From NCBI GenBank assembly GCA_019414055.1, contig DXMV01000023.1, forward strand, positions 1 through 16,452: a stretch of 16,452 nt of DNA, written 5' to 3'. This DNA comes from Collinsella sp. (GTDB lineage Bacteria > Actinomycetota > Coriobacteriia > Coriobacteriales > Coriobacteriaceae). The notes beneath the pieces were generated by a model, which ran no database searches, was not told where the DNA came from, and saw only the letters and a program-made list of their open reading frames with translations. Numbering within the stretch: position 1 is the first letter of the stretch; each line of letters opens with the position of its first letter. Shown here piece by piece: positions 6,189 to 13,233 of the stretch. The position numbers and the translations under genes are program-made.

Positions 6189-6553
6189 AACCGCTCCGAT
6201 CTTCGCAAGAGCCATTGGAAACTGCGCCAGAAAACTACCTGGTAGCAGCAGTTATTAGTGTAGCGAGATCAGGCGAGTGGCGAACGAATTAGCTGTAAAC
6301 GAACCCCGAAATTAGGTGTAAATCGTTTTGCCAGTCGGTGAAAGGAAGATTCACGTTAGGCAAATATGCCGACCGCTGATTCCAAAATTAGCAGCACAGG
6401 GAAATTGACAATATCAAGTTACCAAAACCTTTCCTCAATGACGCCCCATGTCGTGTCCTCGCAAGTTGGATACCGTTGTAGCAACACCTTAGTAATCGGG
6501 TAAATAGTTGAGAAGCTATTCACGGAGTTCACTACGATTGAAGGATTTAAATA
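6189..6553. other. Divergent intergenic region with imperfect direct repeats
   Basis: About 365 bases separating the divergent surface-protein and abiH genes, so both promoters must lie here. ATTAGCTGTAAAC (6288-6300) and ATTAGGTGTAAAT (6311-6323) are near-identical direct repeats 23 bp apart, and a weaker ATTAGTGTAG occurs at 6254. A TTGACA at 6405-6410 and TTGGAT near 6467 are possible -35 boxes for the plus strand, but neither has a good -10 box. Base composition becomes AT-rich toward abiH. No gene is supported. Confidence 0.35.
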
Positions 6554-7660
6554 ATGCACCAACTAATAATTCTTGGAAATGGATTCGACTTGACCTGCGG
6601 ACTGAAGTCAAAGTTCTCAGATTTTTATCGCAATAGGATGAACGCAGCATGCTCAATTGAATCGATCCCTAAGTACGAAAGAAATGTCTGGGATGTCATT
6701 CTTTCTGAAATCGGTGAAAACGACCCATTGTGGTGCAATATAGAAAGCCTTATTTCAGCGTATGTGTTCCATGATGACGACTTGGGTTCAAGATTGGACC
6801 ACATGTATGAGCAACTGGTGTGGACAATTGATCCGTCAAAACCAAATCGTTCTGAACATCCAGATAACGCCGTATACGATTACGTTTCAACTAGTCTGGG
6901 TAAGGAAAACGTTTCCCAGGATGAGCTCACCCATTTCCTTCTAACCTCACTAAAAGATTACGAGCACATCTTTGCGAGCTATCTAGAAAAACAAGTCGAT
7001 AATAACAATAAATACAGGGAAAAGGCTGTGGAGTATTATGCAGCCATTCGCAATGCCTGCATTAATAAGGCCCAGCAAAAGAACTATGAAACATCTATCT
7101 TAAACTTTAACTATACAACCCCATTAAAATCGGAAGATCAGCAGCTGGGAATTGTTGCTGCCCGGAATATTCATGGCTCACTGGACAAAACGGACACAAT
7201 ATTTGGCATTGACGGAAAAGACGTCGCTGAAGACCATCCGGCGGTGCCGTTTACAAAAACATATAGGCTTATGTCATTAGTGCCATACGAAAGCGAAACT
7301 GCAAAACTCTGCGACAGCAATACCCGTTTCATCAAGATATTCGGACACTCGCTTTCTCGGGCTGACTATTCCTACTTCCAATCGATTTTTGACACCGTCA
7401 ATCTATACGGTGGAGTTACTAAGCTTGTATTTCTATACAAAAAATATCCAAACAAGTCAGATAAAACAGTTGATGAGCAGGCAATTCGAGAAGATCTGTA
7501 CTCACGCATATCGCATCTTCTGTATGAGTATGGAAGCACACTCGACAATAAAGACCATGGAAAGAATCTCATGCATAAACTTCTTCTAGAGCAAAGGTTG
7601 CTCATTAAAGACGTTGACGAGAATATATCAGTCTTACCTTCCAATATATATTTGCTTTAA
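6554..7660 (+). CDS. abiH: AbiH family abortive infection protein
   Basis: A 368-aa protein with GAAGGA eight bases before the ATG. The AbiH hallmark is at the N-terminus: LIILGNGFDLTCGLKSKFSDF (4-24), a nucleotide-binding-like GNGFD loop. Further family marks are NFNYTTP (184-190), NIHGSL (205-210), IFGID (216-220) and FGHSLSRADYSYFQSIF (263-279). Full length for the family and apparently intact. AbiH acts by abortive infection in lactococci; its biochemical target is not established. It stands alone on the plus strand, with its own terminator at 7768-7807. The gene is visibly AT-rich, with many AAT, ATA and AAA codons among GC-rich neighbours, indicating recent transfer from a low-GC donor. 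Confidence 0.9.
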   Translation: MHQLIILGNGFDLTCGLKSKFSDFYRNRMNAACSIESIPKYERNVWDVILSEIGENDPLWCNIESLISAYVFHDDDLGSRLDHMYEQLVWTIDPSKPNRSEHPDNAVYDYVSTSLGKENVSQDELTHFLLTSLKDYEHIFASYLEKQVDNNNKYREKAVEYYAAIRNACINKAQQKNYETSILNFNYTTPLKSEDQQLGIVAARNIHGSLDKTDTIFGIDGKDVAEDHPAVPFTKTYRLMSLVPYESETAKLCDSNTRFIKIFGHSLSRADYSYFQSIFDTVNLYGGVTKLVFLYKKYPNKSDKTVDEQAIREDLYSRISHLLYEYGSTLDNKDHGKNLMHKLLLEQRLLIKDVDENISVLPSNIYLL

Positions 7661-7767
7661 CACCTAATCCAGATTCGGCTCCCTGAGGTGGTAATTTAAG
7701 AGTAGGACCGGAGAACGTACGTATATCTATAAAAGCGTAATCAAAGGCTAATGGGACTTGTTTAACC

Positions 7768-7807
7768 AAAAGAGGGTGTATCGGTTTGCGCCGATACACC
7801 CTCTTTT
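7768..7807. terminator. Strong bidirectional intrinsic terminator
   Basis: Arms of 17 bases (7768-7784 and 7791-7807) pair perfectly around TTTGCG. The stem core is GAGGGTGTATCGG, flanked by AAAA on the left and TTTT on the right. It ends abiH from the left and the ugd fragment from the right. This GC-stem style is typical of a terminator that once followed the intact ugd gene. Confidence 0.85.
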
Positions 7808-7860
7808 CAATAATTGGATTTATGCACAAGGACAGAGTCGCCGCAGCCGTCAGCTCTCCC

Positions 7861-8085
7861 CTATTCCCTCTTAAACAGATCCCTCGTGTACACCTTGTCC
7901 GCCACGTCCGTGAGCTCGTCGCTCCAGCGGTTGGCCACGATCACGTCGCAGCCGGCCTTGAAGGCCTCCAGGTCGTGGGTCACCTCGGAGCCGAAGAACT
8001 CCGGCGCGTCCAGCGTGGGCTCGTAGACCACCACGGGCACGCCCTTGGCCTTCACGCGCTTCATGACGCCCTGGATGGAGCTCGC
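7861..8085 (-). pseudogene. ugd: 3' fragment of UDP-glucose 6-dehydrogenase
   Basis: Encodes 74 residues matching the C-terminal end of nucleotide-sugar dehydrogenases: SSIQGVMKRVKAKGVPVVVY, EPTLDAPEFFGSEVTHDLEA, and the end VYTRDLFKRE. The full enzyme (about 390-400 aa) oxidises UDP-glucose to UDP-glucuronate; the Rossmann NAD domain, the active-site Cys and the central helix are all missing. The fragment is read in frame behind a terminase-like sequence. Its natural terminator remains downstream at 7768-7807. The pattern fits displacement of the gene's 3' end by an inserted element. Confidence 0.8.
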
Positions 8086-8268
8086 AATCCTAGCCTTGTC
8101 CTCCTGCTCGGCCTCGAGCTTGCAGATCTTGTTGTCCACCGTCTCGGGCTTCCAGCGCGAGCGTTCGGGCCACGCGGCGAGCTTCGCCTGCCTCTGGGTT
8201 CTGCTCGCAACGCGCTCGTGGCAGTATGTCTCGTGACGCGGGTTCGCCAGCGGCTCGTCGGCGTCCAA
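8086..8268 (-). pseudogene. N-terminal fragment resembling phage terminase small subunit
   Basis: From a TTG start with GGAGG six bases upstream, about 61 residues: LDADEPLANPRHETYCHERV, then an ASRTQRQAKLAAWPERSRWK segment, then ETVDNKICKLEAEQEDKAR. NPRHExYCxER, TQRxA and the TVDxKxxxLE pattern resemble the DNA-binding N-terminus of terminase small subunits of siphophages (Terminase_2 type), which select phage DNA for packaging. It breaks off at about 8085, where ugd sequence continues in the same frame, so a 135-aa chimera could be made. The match is by pattern, not search. Confidence 0.6.
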
Positions 8269-8290
8269 GCGTCACCTCCAATCAATCGCG

Positions 8291-8329
8291 CCCCGCCGCG
8301 AAAAGCGGGGAGCCGCCCCGGAGGGCGGC
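8291..8329. terminator. Two GC-rich hairpins downstream of the membrane effector gene
   Basis: CCCCGC (8291-8296) pairs with GCGGGG (8305-8310). GCCGCCC (8312-8318), CGGA and GGGCGGC (8323-8329) form a tight 7-bp tetraloop hairpin. They lie 32 bases below the stop at 8361 and just above the terminase-like start. There is no proper T-run beyond TTTT in the first loop, so terminator or processing function is uncertain. Confidence 0.4.
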
Positions 8330-8360
8330 CCTGATTAGTCGTAGGTGTTTCCGCTTCCTG

Positions 8361-9314
8361 CTAGTTGTAAGCTGGCATAGGGATGAAGAATCTCGCGAAG
8401 ACCGCGGCGGCGAGGAAGACGAGGGCGATGAAGTTTGCGATCTTCACGATCTTGGCCAGGTCAGGGCATTCAACTCTGGTCACCTTTCCCAGGAACGAGA
8501 GCAGGATCGCTATCGTGTCGAATAGGAATACTCCTATCACTGTCGCCATCGCGCATAGCCTGTAGATGCTCGCCCTGTCGATGCTCTGCAGGATGGATGA
8601 GGAGAAGGTCAGGCCCGCGACGAAGGCGACGACGATGCCGGTGAACACGCCGAGGACGGACACGTTTTCACGCTGCGCCTCTCTCTTTTCCTCCTCAATT
8701 CGCTTCAGCGAGTCATCTTCCAGACGTTTGATTTCGCTTTCCGTCTTTTCCTGCTGCTCTTTGATTTGCTCGTCGAGTTGCGTGCTCCTTTCCTCGAAGG
8801 AGCACATCATCTTCATCTGCTCCGTGTAGTGGAGTAGGCGCGTCTTCTCAAGCTCGATGTGGTCGCACAGCTTACGTACACTATCGGCCTGCTCCGAGCG
8901 GGGTCGGTCTTCCAGCATGCTTGTCAGGACCTTGCCCATGTTGTCGGCCAAGCGGCTTACGGGGTATGGGACGTTCGTCGGGTCGAGCTCGCAATCCTTG
9001 TAGTCAAACACGACGTTGCAGACGTCCGAGTATCTATGGCGGAACTTCACCTGCCCGCCGTACAGCTTTACGAAGAAGGCCTTGACGTCGGCGATGTTTT
9101 CATCCGAGAGGGAGAGGCCTGGGTCGTCGGACGCTAAGGTTTCCAGAAGTTTGGTCAGCGCATCCCTTTTCTGTGTCTCATCGGAGTCCGCCTCGACGTC
9201 GGGAACAATGAGCATCGATTTCTCAAGATAGTCGCCGTTTGCGGCTTGGAGAACGCTCGTCAGAATCTCAAGGGCTCTTTTCATGCCGGCGGGCACTTCT
9301 TGATTCTCAGCCAT
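8361..9314 (-). CDS. Coiled-coil protein with three C-terminal membrane segments, probable Panacea-linked toxin
   Basis: A 317-aa protein. The start is MAENQEVPAG at 9314, inside the last codons of the Panacea gene (8-base overlap); the frame is open further up but that belongs to another gene. Residues 1-170 are a soluble, mostly helical domain with a FRHRYSDVCNVVFDY segment (91-105). Residues about 172-216 are a charged coiled coil (EQIKEQQEKTESEIKRLEDD and following). Then come three hydrophobic helices: about 219-241, 252-275 and 290-311. It has no signal peptide and ends in FFIPMPAYN. I do not recognise a named family. Panacea antitoxins pair with varied toxins, several of which act on the membrane, so a membrane-damaging or sensing effector held in check by PanA is the natural reading, from context. 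Confidence 0.65.
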   Translation of the reverse strand: MAENQEVPAGMKRALEILTSVLQAANGDYLEKSMLIVPDVEADSDETQKRDALTKLLETLASDDPGLSLSDENIADVKAFFVKLYGGQVKFRHRYSDVCNVVFDYKDCELDPTNVPYPVSRLADNMGKVLTSMLEDRPRSEQADSVRKLCDHIELEKTRLLHYTEQMKMMCSFEERSTQLDEQIKEQQEKTESEIKRLEDDSLKRIEEEKREAQRENVSVLGVFTGIVVAFVAGLTFSSSILQSIDRASIYRLCAMATVIGVFLFDTIAILLSFLGKVTRVECPDLAKIVKIANFIALVFLAAAVFARFFIPMPAYN

Positions 9315-9771
9315 TCTGGTCCGCCTTTGCGGCCGCGACGATGAGACCGTTTGGGATGATTCCCTTGTCTTGTCCGCGCCTATTGTAGACCTCATCCCAC
9401 GGGGACCCCTTCGCATGGGAGACCCGTACGAGGTTCCAGGGAGAAAGTCCTCGCAGTTTTTCGATGATGGTGTTGATGAAATCTTCCTGCTCGTCGTTCT
9501 CGAAGCGGACTGCGTCAGGGAAAATCATCTTTATGGGCGAACCGCCGAACTCGGAGAACTTGACGTATACGTCGCGGATGACCGGGCCGTACTGCCATGC
9601 CTCGAACGTGTCGTCGAACAGGGGCGAGTCGTACCCCTTGATGAAAGTTAGTTGCAAGAAGTACAGCATCTTCTGTAGCTGTAGGTTGCTGACCGGCTTG
9701 TTGTCTTTATAGCATTTGTCAACTACGTATTTGGCGATTCCCATGGCGGTGTAGCTTGCGGTCGTGTTCAT
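9307..9771 (-). CDS. panA: Panacea-domain (DUF4065/SocA-like) antitoxin
   Basis: A 154-aa protein. The start at 9771 is fixed by a very strong AAAGGAGGAGATT before ATG. The domain fills the protein: AMGIAKYVVDKC (9-20), NLQLQKMLYFLQ (29-40), FEAWQYGPVIRDVYVKF (56-72) and HAKGSPWDEVY (119-129) are the classic Panacea marks (SNLQLQKLLYFxQ, AWxxGPVxxxVY). Panacea proteins serve as antitoxins for many unrelated toxins and in SocA as a proteolysis adaptor. The 8-base overlap with the downstream coiled-coil membrane gene indicates a coupled two-gene operon. The frame stays open upstream to 10023 without a stop (see that entry), but the ribosome binding site supports this start. Confidence 0.9.
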   Translation of the reverse strand: MNTTASYTAMGIAKYVVDKCYKDNKPVSNLQLQKMLYFLQLTFIKGYDSPLFDDTFEAWQYGPVIRDVYVKFSEFGGSPIKMIFPDAVRFENDEQEDFINTIIEKLRGLSPWNLVRVSHAKGSPWDEVYNRRGQDKGIIPNGLIVAAAKADQNG

Positions 9772-10023
9772 AATCTCCTCCTTTTGCCCATCATACCAGT
9801 GATGTGCTTCCCATCTGCGCGTATCGCGATAAAAGCATCTCAGCTCGCCCGGACAAAAAACGGACGGCCCGGACGGCCCCTCCAACGGGGGGTTTCGGTC
9901 TCGGACGCGCCCCCTAGTCTTCCACGGCCCCGGCACCAGGACGACCGGCACGAGCGGCAGAAACGCCACGAGCACGAGCGCCGTGACCGCAATGCCCAAC
10001 GCCCATTTCACGTCTTCGCCCAT
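9772..10023 (-). CDS. Possible small membrane ORF in frame with panA
   Basis: From ATG at 10023, with GAAGGA nine bases upstream, the frame reads MGEDVKWALGIAVTALVLVA, continues FLPLVPVVLVPGPWKTRG, then a polar stretch, and runs without a stop into panA. The first 31 residues are one strong membrane helix. The later part lies over GC-rich, hairpin-like DNA (CCCCCC-GTTGGA-GGGG at about 9880-9895) and looks non-natural, so the original small membrane protein (phage-type, holin-sized) may have lost its end. Either it is a remnant or it yields a membrane-tethered long form of PanA. I favour a remnant. Confidence 0.35.
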
Positions 10024-10068
10024 CACTTCACATCCTTCCGCTCGAACCTGCAGAAGCGCCCACATGCG

Positions 10069-10377
10069 GCCAAGGTCGCTACCGCGTATCTCGCGGTCGC
10101 AGACCACGTCAGCCTGCGCACCAAGAATGTGCAGGAGCGCACCGACCGCGAGCTCAAGCGCCGCAGCCGCGTCATACAGGTGTTCCCGAGCAGGAAGTAG
10201 CCCATCAGGATGATGGGCGCCGTGTTCGCCGAGATGGACAAGGAGTGGGTCGGCCGCCGCTGGTTCAACGACGACTCCATCGGCAGGGCCGTCGAGGGCG
10301 CCGTCCCCGAGCACGTGGCCAGGTTCATCGCGCTCGTCGTGGCCGACAGCCCGATTCCCGGCGGGAAGGCGGCGTGA
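10069..10377 (+). pseudogene. C-terminal remnant of an IS256-family transposase, with in-frame stop
   Basis: The plus strand encodes LRTKNVQERTDRELKRRSRV followed by IQVFPSRK, the strongly conserved end of IS256/COG3328 (Mutator-like) transposases including the last catalytic Glu region (NVQER). After RK comes TAG (10198-10200), where the family has Ser-Leu; one base change from TCG would make it. The same frame then continues MMGAVFAEMDKEWVGRRWFN to a natural TGA at 10375. The N-terminal 80 percent is absent. The element is dead by truncation and nonsense mutation. Confidence 0.8.
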
Positions 10378-10506
10378 CATACGCTAGGATGACGGCATTC
10401 TAGGCGATTCTCGGTTCCTCGGGTCGACTCCGGCTACCCTTGAGAACCGAGACCTACACCAACGATCGCGACACTACCGCACGCTTCGTGCCATCTGGAT
10501 TGTTTT
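10378..10506 (+). mobile_element. Non-coding right end of the IS256-like remnant, candidate terminal repeat
   Basis: Downstream of the transposase stop, TCTCGGTTC (10409-10417) and GAACCGAGA (10444-10452) form a 9-bp inverted repeat around 26 bases. At about 10453-10478, CCTACACC followed by AACGATCGCGACACTACC resembles the terminal inverted repeat style of IS256 elements (GGTAGTGTC at the tip on the other strand). The boundary cannot be fixed because the left end is lost. Confidence 0.4.
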
Positions 10507-10533
10507 GGAAAAGAAAACGCCTCATGCTAGGCG
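10507..10533 (-). terminator. Weak intrinsic terminator on the minus strand
   Basis: On the minus strand CGCCT-AGCATG-AGGCG is followed by TTTTCTTTTCC. It would stop read-through from the ietAS operon toward the IS remnant. The stem is only 5 bp. The rest of 10534-10656 shows no gene. Confidence 0.45.
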
Positions 10534-10656
10534 CGTACAGGCTCTTCGTGTCAACGTGTATCAGCCTACCATGGAGCGGCGTTGCAGTGCGGCATGGAAC
10601 GGCGTAGCAAAACTGATGCAATAATCAGCGAATAATCACAAGACCGGAATGGGGCC

Positions 10657-10854
10657 ATGGCGACCTTCTTCAAAGGAGAAGGCCGCCATGGCAAGTCGAA
10701 ATTCAACTCAGGGATTACTGAGCTCTTCGGAGAGAGTTCACATTCCGAAGACCTAAAGTATCAGTTCGTTAATGTGACCCTTGGAAACTTTCAAGAGTTG
10801 TTCAACGCGGTAGACAGATTGCTCGACGAGAGAGGCATCGTTCTGTCTGCCTAA
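10657..10854 (+). CDS. Small hypothetical protein beside ietS
   Basis: A 65-aa ORF, convergent with ietS. The first half is polar and Gly/Ser-rich; the second half (YQFVNVTLGNFQELFNAVDR, then LLDERGIVLSA) looks like a true strand-helix-helix segment. The ribosome binding site is poor (GGAATGGGGCC before ATG), while a good AAAGGAG lies just inside, ahead of a different short frame. I recognise no family. It may be a real small gene, or a remnant whose 5' part was altered. Confidence 0.35.
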   Translation: MATFFKGEGRHGKSKFNSGITELFGESSHSEDLKYQFVNVTLGNFQELFNAVDRLLDERGIVLSA

Positions 10855-10881
10855 TATTATCCTATTGCTTTGTATGTAGCA

Positions 10882-10917
10882 GGACGGCCATCAGGCAATT
10901 ATGCACGATGGCCGTCC
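10882..10917. terminator. Convergent hairpin between the 65-aa ORF and ietS
   Basis: GGACGGCCATC (10882-10892) and GATGGCCGTCC (10907-10917) form a perfect 11-bp stem with a 14-nt loop, seven bases below the ietS stop. The T-runs are poor on both strands (ATTCTATT on plus), so termination may be weak or the hairpin may protect the mRNA end. Confidence 0.6.
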
Positions 10918-10923
10918 ATTCTA

Positions 10924-13230
10924 TTAACTCCGTGCCTCAAGACGCGGCTCAATCCTGAGCTTGATTGGCTGCAAGTTGCGATACTCCTGGAGCGTACTGT
11001 TGTAAAGACTGCCATTGTAGCCTGGAGCATCGACCGTCACGACCGCATAGTAACGAGTGAGCGCATCGGGATCGTTATTATTACGGAATAAGGATTGGAG
11101 CGTCAGCTTCGGGTCATACAATGAGCTTGATTTCATGCGCTGTGTCCTGCTAATGACACTGTCCCACTTCATATCGTTGGCTCGTAACTCTGACTCTTCC
11201 CAGTACTTCTTTGCAGGCTTGCTCACCGGCAAGGTTGATGAGGTGTAGCCCTGCAGTTCAAGTTCAGCTGCCTTGATACGCCCCTCCTCGGTGGCGAGAT
11301 TCACCGTATGCCTATAGCTTGTACCTTTGAGCGAGTACGTGTATTTGTTGGCATGAGGAATGAGGGTATCTACTATGCAGCTTGAGGTGTATGCATCCGA
11401 ATCATTGGGATTCGTTTCGCAGACTGCAACGATGGTCCAGCTGATTGTGATAAGCCCCTTCGCCGACTCGATGCCGGGGGCAAATATCGGCAGCGAGACA
11501 AGCTGCTTAGGTCTGAGCATGCCTTGATATAGCGTGGTGACGCGGTTGTCGTCACAGCTCAGACAACTCGATGGATCATCTGGAGCAATGCCGAAACCGT
11601 ACTCTTCTCGAACAAAGCTATCACTGTGCTTCGAATTGTGGAGGACCAGAGCCCGGGCGAGATGCTGTGAGATATCCTCGCTTCGCGACATCATTCTGCC
11701 AAGCTTGTGGACGAGTAAAGGAGATGCAAAGCTGGTACCCGCGCTTGCGCCTAAAGCATTTCCGCTTGAGGCAACCACCACGAATGGCTTGTTGATGTCC
11801 CCTCCATACTCAAGGAGGTCGGGCTTGATTTTGGCACCCTCTCTTCCCGGACCAACACAGCTATACGGAGCGCGTGCCTTCGTACCATCAGGCAATATAC
11901 AAAACGCGCCAACTCCGATGCCGTTGACCAGATCCGCTGGTGACTGCACACGATTATCTGGGCTTGGCAAATCGCCGTCATTGCCGGCCGCAATGCAAAA
12001 GAGGGGCGGCTCGGCATCGCGGTTGTACGACAGCACATCAAGCGCATAAGTGAAGCGGCTGATGTCATCGTCGAGAATGGGGCCAGCGGGGCCAAATGAG
12101 AGATTATACAGTTGGATGTCAGGATTATGCCCGACTACGTACTCGATAGCGTCGATCGATTCGTAGAGGTCAATGTCGATGGGATCGCTCGGTGGCAGCA
12201 CTCGAAAGCTCTCAACCTTCACCTCGGGCGCAGGAAGGACGTCACTAGCTCCCTTACCAGAAAGCTCGCCATGCAGCACGGCTCCGCATACACCCGTTCC
12301 ATGGTCGATGCCGTCTTGGTCGGGCAGCGATGCAACGGCATCATGCGCATTGACATAGCCGGAGAGGAGCGGGACATTGGGATTGCATCCACCATCGAAG
12401 ACGCCGACGGTCACAGGTGGGACATTCTGGGCCGCAGCAACCTGCGGTGCTGGTGCGCTCATCGCGCTCCGTATCGGCTCGAAGGCGATTCTTCCCATCG
12501 GGTGAACCGTGCGCAGCGGGTTGATTCTCGCTGCTGCCATAGTAGCTTCCCTGCTCAACTGTGCGGCGATGAATGTAACGCCGTCTTTGTATGACCGTAC
12601 CTCGATTTCGTCACGACCGAGTCCTGCTGCCTTGCAGAACAGGTCTACGGCATCCTCGGCGCTTTCTTGGAGCGGATGAAGCACGGCTTCGACCAGGCCC
12701 TCTTTCCATTCCGCATCGAAGCCAAGTATCTTTTCGCCCGGCTCAAGCAGGTCGAAGGAACGGATGGACATTACCTCGTTGCGCCATGCGTCCGATTCGT
12801 TTGACCCGGTGCGAAGCGCGTTTTCAAAATCGGCAAGACCCTTTGAGGTCGTGCGCAGGAAGTAGAGCTTTGCGAACTCGAGCTGCTCTCCTGCATCTTC
12901 GTCATTACTGTTCTTCTGAGGTTGCACGTTGCCTGTCTTGTATCTCCTGCCGCCGATGACTTGCAACTCGTCCGAAGAGGTGAGCACCGACGAGGGTGCA
13001 TAGGACTTTGCTTCGAACTTGGGCTCCATACGTATACAGACCACCTTTTCCTCGAGGTAGGAATCAGGGTCGGTCTGCATCTGCCTGGACACAGCGCCGA
13101 TATTAGCAAGGAGGCGGTTCCTAGCCTCTTCGTACTCGTGTGGCCGTGGCTTGGAACCTCCACCGGTTTTCTTCTGAACTGGCTGAGCATATGATTCGCC
13201 GTGAGCAAGGATTGGCAGCGGGTCGGACAT
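10924..13230 (-). CDS. ietS: IetS-like subtilisin-family serine protease
   Basis: A 768-aa S8 peptidase with a complete catalytic set: Asp279 in VGVFDGG, His310 in DHGTGVCG, Asn417 of the oxyanion hole in AAGNDGD and Ser500 in SAGTSFASP. The first 270 residues are a non-catalytic region with no signal peptide, so the enzyme is cytoplasmic. Residues after about 510 form a long C-terminal region, probably beta-rich. It begins three bases after the AAA ATPase gene, and its ribosome binding site (AAGGAGG) lies in the last codons of that gene. This AAA-ATPase plus S8-protease pair is the layout of the IetAS anti-phage system, in which the ATPase is thought to control a protease that acts on infection. 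The substrate is unknown. All catalytic residues are intact. Confidence 0.9.
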   Translation of the reverse strand: MSDPLPILAHGESYAQPVQKKTGGGSKPRPHEYEEARNRLLANIGAVSRQMQTDPDSYLEEKVVCIRMEPKFEAKSYAPSSVLTSSDELQVIGGRRYKTGNVQPQKNSNDEDAGEQLEFAKLYFLRTTSKGLADFENALRTGSNESDAWRNEVMSIRSFDLLEPGEKILGFDAEWKEGLVEAVLHPLQESAEDAVDLFCKAAGLGRDEIEVRSYKDGVTFIAAQLSREATMAAARINPLRTVHPMGRIAFEPIRSAMSAPAPQVAAAQNVPPVTVGVFDGGCNPNVPLLSGYVNAHDAVASLPDQDGIDHGTGVCGAVLHGELSGKGASDVLPAPEVKVESFRVLPPSDPIDIDLYESIDAIEYVVGHNPDIQLYNLSFGPAGPILDDDISRFTYALDVLSYNRDAEPPLFCIAAGNDGDLPSPDNRVQSPADLVNGIGVGAFCILPDGTKARAPYSCVGPGREGAKIKPDLLEYGGDINKPFVVVASSGNALGASAGTSFASPLLVHKLGRMMSRSEDISQHLARALVLHNSKHSDSFVREEYGFGIAPDDPSSCLSCDDNRVTTLYQGMLRPKQLVSLPIFAPGIESAKGLITISWTIVAVCETNPNDSDAYTSSCIVDTLIPHANKYTYSLKGTSYRHTVNLATEEGRIKAAELELQGYTSSTLPVSKPAKKYWEESELRANDMKWDSVISRTQRMKSSSLYDPKLTLQSLFRNNNDPDALTRYYAVVTVDAPGYNGSLYNSTLQEYRNLQPIKLRIEPRLEARS

Positions 13231-13233
13231 GGC

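Noticed and set aside
7786..8334. Plus-strand frame of 182 codons across the ugd fragment
   Set aside because: Antisense to recognisable ugd and terminase-like sequence; it starts inside the terminator hairpin.
9784..10068. Upstream extension of the IS256 remnant frame with many Arg/His residues
   Set aside because: No transposase resemblance before about 10069; it is the complement of the small membrane ORF and GC-rich spacer.
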